A DNA stretch of 11,686 nucleotides. It comes from an uncultured Oscillospiraceae bacterium (GTDB taxonomy: Bacteria > Bacillota > Clostridia > Oscillospirales > Oscillospiraceae). The notes under the pieces are model-generated. The model did no database searches. It worked only from the letters and a program-made list of their open reading frames with translations, and was not told the origin of the DNA. Position 1 is the stretch's first letter, and each line of letters opens with the position of its first letter. Below, piece by piece: positions 1-5,756 of the stretch. Location of the stretch: positions 1-11,686 of the forward strand of contig CAKTGM010000040.1 of NCBI GenBank assembly GCA_934561515.1, read 5' to 3'. Position numbers and translations under genes: made by a program.

Positions 1-463
1 ACTGCCAGCACATACCGTCGCAGTCCTCCTCCTGCACGGAGCCGACGACCATGATCTTGTAGCCCTCGGGGATGAGGTCAAGATCCTTCATGATCTTCGC
101 GCCGTAAGCGGCGGCGGCCATGCCGCCCTCCTGATCGCTGCCGCCGCGGCCGTAGATGACCTTGTCGTCCTCGTAGCCCTCATACGGGTCGTGCGTCCAG
201 TTCTCGCGGTTGCCGATGCCGACGGTGTCGATGTGGGAGTCGATGGCGATGATCTTCTCGCCCGTGCCCATCCAGCCGATGACGTTGCCGAGCGCATCGA
301 TCTCGACCTTGTCGAAGCCGAGCTTTTCCATCTCCTCCTTGATGCGCATCACAACGCCCTTTTCCTCGCAGCTCTCGCTGGGGATGGCGATCATATCGCG
401 CAGAAAACGTGTCATATCGGGGCCGTAGGCTGCGGCAGACTTCTTGATGGCTTCAAAATCCAT
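1..463 (-). CDS. ygeY: YgeY-type M20 family metallohydrolase, N-terminal part (C-terminus outside window)
   Basis: Reading leftward from the ATG at 463-461 gives 154 open codons that run off the window edge. A GGAGGT ribosome site lies about 6 nt upstream of this start. The protein strongly resembles E. coli YgeY, of the M20/ArgE/DapE metallopeptidase superfamily: near the start it has DMTRFLRDMIAIPSESCEEK, where YgeY has an almost identical stretch. Metal-site motifs are visible: DSHIDTVG (H77 zinc ligand, D79), GRGGSDQEGG (D110 bridging aspartate), and QEEDCDG (E145 catalytic base, E146 ligand). The family is a putative cytosolic two-metal amidohydrolase or peptidase. It is known mainly from genome context with selenium-dependent molybdenum hydroxylase and purine-degradation genes, and its substrate is not settled. 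The gene diverges from the DauR-like regulator at 639 and has its own near-consensus promoter at 532-559. Family assignment is confident; substrate is unknown. Confidence 0.93.
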   Translation of the reverse strand, partial: MDFEAIKKSAAAYGPDMTRFLRDMIAIPSESCEEKGVVMRIKEEMEKLGFDKVEIDALGNVIGWMGTGEKIIAIDSHIDTVGIGNRENWTHDPYEGYEDDKVIYGRGGSDQEGGMAAAAYGAKIMKDLDLIPEGYKIMVVGSVQEEDCDGMCWQ

Positions 464-531
464 GGTAGACCTCCGTTAAAAGTAATAAGAAATCAAGAAT
501 TTGGGCGTAAATTTTCTGTTAGACTGTCTTT

Positions 532-559
532 ATCATAGCATAAGTACGGCGGTTGTCAA
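532..559 (-). promoter_or_regulatory. Sigma-A type promoter for the ygeY homologue
   Basis: On the minus strand a perfect -35 TTGACA (559-554) is followed, after a 16-bp spacer, by -10 TATGAT (537-532). Transcription would start near 525, giving a leader of about 60 nt before the ATG at 463. This is one of the two strongest promoter matches in the window. Confidence 0.75.
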
Positions 560-561
560 AC

Positions 562-587
562 AAAAAATTTGAAATGCAAAATTTTTT
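562..587. promoter_or_regulatory. AT-rich inverted repeat between divergent promoters, possible operator
   Basis: The arms AAAAAATTT (562-570) and AAATTTTTT (579-587) are perfect 9-bp inverted copies separated by 8 bp. They lie between the -35 boxes of the divergent promoters at 532-559 and 599-626. The position suits binding by a dimeric regulator, most simply the DauR-like protein encoded next door. Low-complexity A/T tracts can produce such symmetry by chance, so operator function is inference. Confidence 0.35.
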
Positions 588-598
588 TCAGAAAGTAA

Positions 599-626
599 TT
601 GCAATTCGCCTGATTTATGGTATCAT
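599..626 (+). promoter_or_regulatory. Candidate promoter for the regulator-PLP enzyme operon
   Basis: TTGCAA (599-604), a 16-bp spacer and TATCAT (621-626) form a moderate sigma-A promoter. The predicted start near 633 is only about 6 nt before the annotated ATG at 639, leaving no room for a ribosome site. Either that message is nearly leaderless, or translation starts further in (see the site at 697-713). Confidence 0.45.
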
Positions 627-638
627 AGGGATGAAACC

Positions 639-1352
639 ATGAGCCTTCGCGGATGGAAAGCTGTGCAACTTGCACAGCAGAGCGGGGGCGAGGCAGAGGA
701 GGGATACACCATAGAAGCCGCAACGCTGAAGACACTCGAGCAGGTTGCCAAGGGCATCGCCGCAACATTCGGCAGCAGCTGCGAGGTCGTGATCCACGAC
801 GTGGGGGCAAAGCACCCCGAACATTCCATCGTGGCGATCGAAAACGGCCACGTGACGGGCCGGAAGGTGGGCGACGGCGCATCGCACGTTGTGCTCGAGC
901 AGGTGCGTCAGGCCGACGCGCAGCCGAGCGACCACTTGAGCTACCTGACCCGGACCCCGGACGGCAAGATTCTCAAGTCCTCTACCATGTACATCCGCGG
1001 GCGCAGCGGCAAGGTGACGGCCATCCTCGGCATCAATTACGACATTTCGTCGCTTCTGATGGTCGAGGGCGCGGTGCACGAGCTGATCGACACCGAGGAC
1101 CGGACGCAGAGCGAGCCGGAGAAGATCATCAACGTCAACGACCTGCTCGACGAGCTCATCGCCCAGTCGGTTGCCCTCGTCGGCAAGCCCGTCGCGCTGA
1201 TGAACAAGGACGACAAGATGCGGGCCATCGGCTTTCTCAGCCAGAACGGGGCATTTCTCATCACCAAATCCGGCGACAAGGTCGCCAAATACTTCGGCAT
1301 ATCCAAATATACGCTTTATTCTTATATTGACAAACAACAGGAGGAGAAGTAA
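639..1352 (+). CDS. YheO/DauR-family transcriptional regulator (PAS-like domain plus HTH)
   Basis: The 237-residue protein has the two-domain layout of YheO/DauR regulators. A PAS-like sensor covers about residues 30-140 and includes KGIAATFGSSCEVVIHDV. A C-terminal HTH covers about 168-232, with NVNDLLDELIAQSV and the recognition-helix region ISKYTLYSYID (221-231). The family is cytosolic; DauR represses D-arginine catabolism, and relatives often sit beside amino-acid catabolic operons. The next gene starts 3 nt after this stop and its ribosome site lies inside this gene's last codons, so the two are co-transcribed and probably translationally coupled. The regulator therefore likely controls this operon, the divergent ygeY homologue, or both. 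The start is uncertain. The first 24 residues look unlike the family, the ATG at 639 has only an AGGGA-like site, and a perfect AGGAGG precedes an in-frame ATA at 711. Ligand unknown. Confidence 0.88.
   Translation: MSLRGWKAVQLAQQSGGEAEEGYTIEAATLKTLEQVAKGIAATFGSSCEVVIHDVGAKHPEHSIVAIENGHVTGRKVGDGASHVVLEQVRQADAQPSDHLSYLTRTPDGKILKSSTMYIRGRSGKVTAILGINYDISSLLMVEGAVHELIDTEDRTQSEPEKIINVNDLLDELIAQSVALVGKPVALMNKDDKMRAIGFLSQNGAFLITKSGDKVAKYFGISKYTLYSYIDKQQEEK
697..713 (+). promoter_or_regulatory. Strong internal Shine-Dalgarno before an in-frame ATA codon (possible non-canonical start)
   Basis: A perfect AGGAGG (697-702) lies 8 nt before ATA (711-713), in frame with the regulator. Initiation there would begin the protein at EAATLKTLEQVAKGIAATFG, close to where characterised YheO/DauR domains begin. 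AUA initiation is rare in bacteria (AUU is used by infC), so this may instead be a chance motif within GAG-GAG-GGA codons. Confidence 0.25.
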
Positions 1353-1355
1353 ACC

Positions 1356-2837
1356 ATGGGCAAGATCGATCTGACCATCAATAAAACGGGCCTTGCGCAC
1401 AACATCCAGAAGGCCAAGGAAAACAACGTCATCATCCCGACCATCGCGCAGATGCAGCACCCCGAGACGATTCCTGAAAAGATCCAGGAAAAGCTCAAGG
1501 ACGTGGGGTTGTGGGATGTGAACCCGCTGAACCTCTTCCGCATCACGTGGAAAAACGAAGCCAAGGAGTCCGGCGGCCTTTTCCAGGCCGTGCCGAACTA
1601 TGTCGAGATCCCGCCCGAGCTCTCCGGCGTCAAGTGCCGCATCCTCGCCATGGCGGGCAAGTGGTTCCCCACGGGCTGCCATAAGGTCGGCGCGTCCTTC
1701 GGCTGCCTTGCTCCGCGCCTTGTGACCGGCCAGTTCGACGCGGACTATCACCACGCCGTGTGGCCCTCCACGGGCAACTACTGCCGCGGCGGCGCATTCA
1801 ACTCCAAGCTCTTAGCGGTCGACTCCGTCGCCATTCTCCCCGCGGAGATGAGCAAGGAGCGCTTTGAGTGGCTCAGCAAGATCGCGGGACAGGTCATCGC
1901 AACGCCGGGCTGCGAGAGCAACGTCAAGGAGATCTTCGACAAGACGTGGGAGCTCAAGCAGGACCCGAGCATGATGATCTTCAACCAGTTTGAAGAGATG
2001 GGCAACCCGCTGTGGCACTATAATGTGACGGGCTGTGCGCTCGCCGACCTCTTTGAAGCCGTGAAGAAGCCCGGACAGAAGCTCGCCGGCGCGTGCTTCA
2101 CCTCCGGCTCCGCCGGTACGATGTCGGCAGGCGATCTCCTGAAGGAGCGCTATCCCGGCTTGAAGCTTGGCGTGGGCGAGGCGCTGCAGTGCCCGACCAT
2201 CCTCAATAACGGCTTCGGCGGCCACCGCATCGAGGGCATCGGCGACAAGCACATCCCCTGGATCCACAACGTGAAGAACACCGACATGGCCATCGCCATC
2301 GACGATGAGGACTCCCAGCGTCTGCTGCGCCTCTTCAATACGCCCGAGGGGAAGAAGTACCTCAAGGAGGAGCTCAAGCTCTCCGACGAGCTCATCGAAA
2401 AGCTCACGTGGCTCGGCATCTCCGGCATTGCAAACGTGCTCTGCTGCATCAAGATGGCCAAGTACTATGAGCTGGGCGAGGACGACGTTGTCTGCACCGT
2501 GCTGACCGACTCTGCCGTCATGTATCAGTCCCGCATCGAGGAGCTCAACGAGATGCACGGCGCGTACAACGCCGAGGAAGCCCGCCTCGACCACAACCTC
2601 CATATGCTCGGCCTCAAGACCGACAGCATGATGGAGCTGACGTACAATGACCGCAAGCGCGTCCACAACCTCAAGTACTACACCTGGGTCGAGCAGCAGG
2701 CGCGCAACGTCAAGGATCTCAACGCCCTCTGGTACGACACCAAGGGCACGTGGGACGCCGTCCACGCGCAGGCGAAGGAGCTCGACGAGCTCATCAACGA
2801 GTTCAACGAGGCGACCGGTCTTTTGAAGGCGCTCTAA
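1356..2837 (+). CDS. Fold-type-II PLP-dependent enzyme of unknown substrate (cysteine-synthase superfamily)
   Basis: This 493-residue protein is preceded by AGGAGG (1339-1344). Motifs of the tryptophan-synthase-beta/cysteine-synthase fold appear in order: FPTGCHKVGAS with the candidate Schiff-base lysine K110; STGN (138-141), the substrate-carboxylate loop; TSGSAGT (249-255), the glycine-rich phosphate loop; GHRIEGIGDKHIP (289-301), resembling cysteine synthase; and TDSAVMY (384-390), whose S386 fits the pyridine-nitrogen contact. It is much longer than cysteine synthase (about 300-350 residues), with some 80 extra residues at the N-terminus and about 100 charged, helical residues at the C-terminus. 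I recognise the type only as an uncharacterised PLP-dependent 'beta subunit-like' protein. Its place beside ygeY, where other genomes carry the PLP ammonia-lyase ygeX, suggests beta-elimination or replacement on an amino acid. That is inference. It is cytosolic, between the regulator and a second PLP enzyme. Confidence 0.88.
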   Translation: MGKIDLTINKTGLAHNIQKAKENNVIIPTIAQMQHPETIPEKIQEKLKDVGLWDVNPLNLFRITWKNEAKESGGLFQAVPNYVEIPPELSGVKCRILAMAGKWFPTGCHKVGASFGCLAPRLVTGQFDADYHHAVWPSTGNYCRGGAFNSKLLAVDSVAILPAEMSKERFEWLSKIAGQVIATPGCESNVKEIFDKTWELKQDPSMMIFNQFEEMGNPLWHYNVTGCALADLFEAVKKPGQKLAGACFTSGSAGTMSAGDLLKERYPGLKLGVGEALQCPTILNNGFGGHRIEGIGDKHIPWIHNVKNTDMAIAIDDEDSQRLLRLFNTPEGKKYLKEELKLSDELIEKLTWLGISGIANVLCCIKMAKYYELGEDDVVCTVLTDSAVMYQSRIEELNEMHGAYNAEEARLDHNLHMLGLKTDSMMELTYNDRKRVHNLKYYTWVEQQARNVKDLNALWYDTKGTWDAVHAQAKELDELINEFNEATGLLKAL

Positions 2838-2851
2838 GACCGGAAAAACGG

Positions 2852-2881
2852 AAAAAGGGGCAGGGCGACCTGCCCCTTTTT
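2852..2881 (+). terminator. Intrinsic terminator or attenuating hairpin inside the operon
   Basis: The stem AAAAAGGGGCAGG (2852-2864) pairs perfectly with 2869-2881 around a GCGA (GNRA-type) tetraloop, and the 3' arm ends in five T. It lies 14 nt after the stop of the 493-residue PLP gene and 20 nt before the next ATG. It should terminate a share of transcripts or protect the upstream message, lowering expression of the threonine-synthase-like gene. No separate promoter for that gene is visible in the gap. Confidence 0.8.
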
Positions 2882-2901
2882 GACAGGCGAAGGAGGAAAC
2901 C

Positions 2902-4146
2902 ATGCTCAAAAATGTCAAATGTGCGCGCTGTGTCAGGTGCGGCAGGGAATACGAGGCAACGCCGGATCTCACGACCTGCGAATGCGGCGGCATCCTCGAC
3001 ATCATCTACGATTACGACTACATTAAAAAGAATCTGACCAAGGAAAAGCTCAAGTCCCGCCCGCATACCATGTGGCGCTACCGCGAGCTGCTGCCCGTGG
3101 AGGAAACAACACCCGACACGCCGCTGCGCGTGGGCTGGAGTCCGCTCTATGAAGAGCCGCGCCTTGCAAAAACACTGGGCCTCAAAAACCTCTGGGTCAA
3201 GGACGACGGCCAGAACCCGACCGCATCCTTGAAAGACCGCGCCTCTGCCATGGCTGTCGCCAAGGCGGGGGAGGCGGGCGCGAAAATCATCGCCTGCTCG
3301 TCCACCGGCAACGCGGCTTCGTCCCTTGCGGGCAACGCCGCTGCCGCCGGGCTCAAGACCTTCATCTTCGTTCCCGAGCGCGCGCCCAAGGGCAAGGTCG
3401 CGCAGCTGATGACCTTCGGCGCGAACGTCATCTCTGTCAAGGGCAACTACGAAGAGACCTTTGAGCTTTCGAAAAAGGCCATCGACAAGTGGGGCTGGTA
3501 CAACCGCAACGCCGCCATCAACCCCTATCTTTCCGAGGGGAAGAAGACCGTCTCGCTCGAGATCGCCGAGCAGCTCGACTGGAAAATGCCGGATTATCTC
3601 GCCATCTCCGTCGGCGACGGCTGCACCATCGCGGGCGTGTGGAAGGGGCTCAAGGACCTCTACGCCATCGGCCTCATCGATAAGCTGCCGCGCCTCATCT
3701 CCGCGCAGGCGGAGGGCTGCCATCCCATCAACCGCGCCATCGCGGAGGATAAGCCCTGGGCGCCGATGGAGGAAAACACGCTGGCGGACTCCATCGCTGT
3801 CGGCGTGCCGCGCAACGCAGACAAGGCGCTCATGGCGATCCGCGAGTCGAAGGGCATCGTGGTGAACGTGATGGATGAGGAGATCATGGCGGCGCAGAAG
3901 CTGCTGGGCATGAATTGCGGCGTCTTCGGCGAGCCTGCGGGCGTCACCGGCACGGCGGGCGTGAAGAAGCTCTGCGAGCAGGGCGTCCTCGGCGAGAACG
4001 ACACGGTCGTCTCCGTCGTCACGGGCAACGGCCTCAAGGACGTGGCGAACGCCATCAAATTCTGCGGCGAGCCGATGAGCCTGCCGAACGACTTAGATCT
4101 GCTGGTCGAGGAATTCGACCGCCGCGGCATTAAGACCGACGCATAA
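2902..4146 (+). CDS. Threonine synthase-like PLP-dependent enzyme with N-terminal zinc ribbon
   Basis: This 414-residue protein starts after GGAGG (about 5 nt spacing). Residues 7-30 form a zinc-ribbon-like element (CARCVRCGREYEA...CECGG, with C10/C13/C26/C28 as likely ligands). The fold-type-II PLP core follows: NPTASLKDRAS with Schiff-base K111, SSTGNAASS (133-141), the phosphate loop SVGDGCTIAG (236-245), and TGNGLKD (374-380), the threonine-synthase-type ring-nitrogen motif. Length and motifs match threonine synthase, which converts O-phosphohomoserine to threonine and phosphate. However, no hom or thrB lies alongside, and it follows a second PLP enzyme in an operon with a DauR-like regulator and divergent ygeY. 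A paralogue acting on another beta- or gamma-substituted amino acid, as archaeal cysteate synthase does, is therefore a real alternative. Family is certain; the biosynthetic role is doubtful. Confidence 0.88.
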   Translation: MLKNVKCARCVRCGREYEATPDLTTCECGGILDIIYDYDYIKKNLTKEKLKSRPHTMWRYRELLPVEETTPDTPLRVGWSPLYEEPRLAKTLGLKNLWVKDDGQNPTASLKDRASAMAVAKAGEAGAKIIACSSTGNAASSLAGNAAAAGLKTFIFVPERAPKGKVAQLMTFGANVISVKGNYEETFELSKKAIDKWGWYNRNAAINPYLSEGKKTVSLEIAEQLDWKMPDYLAISVGDGCTIAGVWKGLKDLYAIGLIDKLPRLISAQAEGCHPINRAIAEDKPWAPMEENTLADSIAVGVPRNADKALMAIRESKGIVVNVMDEEIMAAQKLLGMNCGVFGEPAGVTGTAGVKKLCEQGVLGENDTVVSVVTGNGLKDVANAIKFCGEPMSLPNDLDLLVEEFDRRGIKTDA

Positions 4147-4162
4147 AAGAACAAAAGAACCT

Positions 4163-4197
4163 CCCCGCGAACCAGTGAAGGTTCGCGGGGCGATTTT
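4163..4197. terminator. Bidirectional intrinsic terminator between convergent operons
   Basis: The stem CCCCGCGAACC (4163-4173) pairs perfectly with 4180-4190 around the 6-nt loop AGTGAA. TTTT follows on the plus strand (4194-4197). On the minus strand the hairpin is followed by a T-rich tract, the complement of aaaagaacaaaagaa. It sits between the plus-strand stop at 4146 and the minus-strand stop at 4200, so it can end both operons. Confidence 0.82.
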
Positions 4198-4199
4198 GA

Positions 4200-5258
4200 T
4201 TATACAAGATGATCTTTGACAAAGGGGATGGCGTTGAGCAGCGCCGAGATCGCCGTGGAGACCGCGAAGACGAAGACCGCGAGCAGCGGCACGGAGAAAA
4301 AGGCGTTGCAGGAGAAGGTGTCTATGCCGAAATGCTGCAGCAGCTCGATGACCATGGGATGAACGAGATACACGCCGAAGCTGTATTTCGACAGCTTGCG
4401 AAGAAGGGCGTACGCCCGCTCGCCCATGCGCGGGAAATTCAGGTGCTGCTTGGCAAAAACGAAGATCGGCACGCTCGTAAAGAGGACGTTGAGAGAATTG
4501 TAGGTGTAGAAGACGTCGCTCGGCGCGCCCTGCGCTCTTGAAAGCGCGACGGGGGCGAACACGGAGACCAAGAGACCGGCAGCGCCGATGCAGTAGAGAA
4601 CGATCTCCTCCCTGCGGCGGAATGTCCGTTTGCTGAGATAGTACCCGCCGACAAAATAAACGGTGAAGCCGAGCGGGAAAAAGCAGTAGGAGTACATGAT
4701 GACGGTACGGATGACCGCGCTTACTTCGTAGGAAACGAAGGAGGTGAACAGGGCAAGCTGGGGCAGAAGAAAGGCGAAAACAAACGCAAGCAGCAGAAAA
4801 TAGCGCATGAGCGTTTCGTTCTGCACGATGGGCCGCAGCAGCGGGATGAGCAGATACAGCCCCACGATCATGTAGAGAAACCAGAGGTGATAGTGCCCTG
4901 TGATAAACTGTGAAAGCACGACCGAAAGCGGCGCGTGACGAAAGGCAAGGTCGACGAGCGCATAGCAGCCCGACCAGAAGAGAAAGACCGTGGCGATGCG
5001 CGCGACGTTTTTTTTGAGGATGGCGGAGATGCTGACCTCCCGCCCAAGGAACAGCGCGCCGCTGATCATCACAAAGATGGGGACCGACCATTTTCCTGCG
5101 GTGCAGTAGAGGTTGAAGGCAAACCATGCGCGCGAATTGACGTCGACATCCGCCCAGTGCATTGCGGAAAGATGCACGGCGACAACGGCGAAGATCGCAA
5201 CAACGCGGAGAAGGTCAAAATAGATCACGCGCCTTGGCGCGGGAGAATGCTCCGGCAT
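4200..5258 (-). CDS. Acyltransferase-3 family integral membrane protein
   Basis: This 352-residue, very hydrophobic protein has about ten predicted membrane segments. It opens with IYFDLLRVVAIFAVVAVHLSA (residues 12-32), holding the family's conserved arginine (R18) and catalytic-region histidine (H29) at the usual R-x10-H spacing. Later it has KYSFGVYLVHPMVIEL, also typical. The family transfers acetyl or other acyl groups to sugars, peptidoglycan, exopolysaccharide or antibiotics at the membrane; WecH and OafA are examples. Length is normal for a stand-alone enzyme with no SGNH domain. The ATG at 5258 is preferred because AGGAGGG (5271-5265) lies 6 nt upstream and only 2 nt separate it from the previous stop. 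The longer open frame to 5630 would overlap the neighbour. It is the last gene of the hydantoinase operon. Acyl acceptor unknown. Confidence 0.9.
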   Translation of the reverse strand: MPEHSPAPRRVIYFDLLRVVAIFAVVAVHLSAMHWADVDVNSRAWFAFNLYCTAGKWSVPIFVMISGALFLGREVSISAILKKNVARIATVFLFWSGCYALVDLAFRHAPLSVVLSQFITGHYHLWFLYMIVGLYLLIPLLRPIVQNETLMRYFLLLAFVFAFLLPQLALFTSFVSYEVSAVIRTVIMYSYCFFPLGFTVYFVGGYYLSKRTFRRREEIVLYCIGAAGLLVSVFAPVALSRAQGAPSDVFYTYNSLNVLFTSVPIFVFAKQHLNFPRMGERAYALLRKLSKYSFGVYLVHPMVIELLQHFGIDTFSCNAFFSVPLLAVFVFAVSTAISALLNAIPFVKDHLV

Positions 5259-5260
5259 AC

Positions 5261-5743
5261 TTAACCCTCCTTTTCCGCGTTTTCGACGGACGGCGCAGCC
5301 TGCGCAGTGCCGGAAGCGGACTCGGGCGCGGCCTGCGCGTCCTCCGCGCGGGAGAGCGCCTCGGCGCGGCCCTCCTCGCGCGCCTGCGCAACAGCCTGCT
5401 CGCGCTCCTTTTCCGCCTTGGCGCGCTCCTTTTCCATTACATGGCGATTGTGCTGATTTTGCAGCTTGAAGACAAGGCGCAGCACGAGAATGAGCACCAC
5501 GAGGAAGAGACCGAACCAGCTCCAGAATTTGAGCTTGAAGAGCGTCTTCACCGTCCAGTACTTTGCCTGCATCCCGAGAAAGCAGAAGAGGATGGAGACG
5601 GCGAGCGCCGCGCCGAAGAGCAGCACCCACAGCACCGACTTGACGGCGCTGCGCTTGCGCACGCGCAGATGCGCGATCAGAAACAGAATGCTCAGCAGGA
5701 AAAACGCAGGAAACTGCGCAAACAACATTTGCTTTAGGTCCAT
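5261..5743 (-). CDS. Small membrane protein with charged coiled-coil tail, function unknown
   Basis: This 160-residue protein is not recognised. It has three predicted hydrophobic segments at about residues 7-26, 36-57 and 74-93. A strongly charged helix follows (about 98-134, rich in KER/AE repeats) and then a low-complexity Ala/Ser/Glu tail. That suggests a membrane-anchored protein with a cytosolic or external coiled coil. The start at 5743 is supported by GAGGT (5758-5754), which overlaps the hydantoinase stop (gap 13 nt). The downstream acyltransferase begins 2 nt after its stop. It is therefore firmly inside a three-gene operon and may scaffold or regulate the acyltransferase, but nothing in the sequence shows a catalytic site. 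Being real is likely from spacing, ribosome sites and coherent membrane topology; function is open. Confidence 0.78.
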   Translation of the reverse strand: MDLKQMLFAQFPAFFLLSILFLIAHLRVRKRSAVKSVLWVLLFGAALAVSILFCFLGMQAKYWTVKTLFKLKFWSWFGLFLVVLILVLRLVFKLQNQHNRHVMEKERAKAEKEREQAVAQAREEGRAEALSRAEDAQAAPESASGTAQAAPSVENAEKEG

Positions 5744-5756
5744 GGATCGATTTACC

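Noticed and set aside
615..1754. 379-codon minus-strand frame, and a similar 397-codon one at 1812-3005
   Set aside because: Both lie opposite clear regulator and PLP-enzyme genes and show no family motifs or start signals.
5140..5630. Longer N-terminus for the acyltransferase, starting at 5630
   Set aside because: It would overlap the membrane-protein gene in another frame and add Arg/Ala/Gly-rich shadow sequence. The ATG at 5258 has AGGAGGG upstream and fits the family start.
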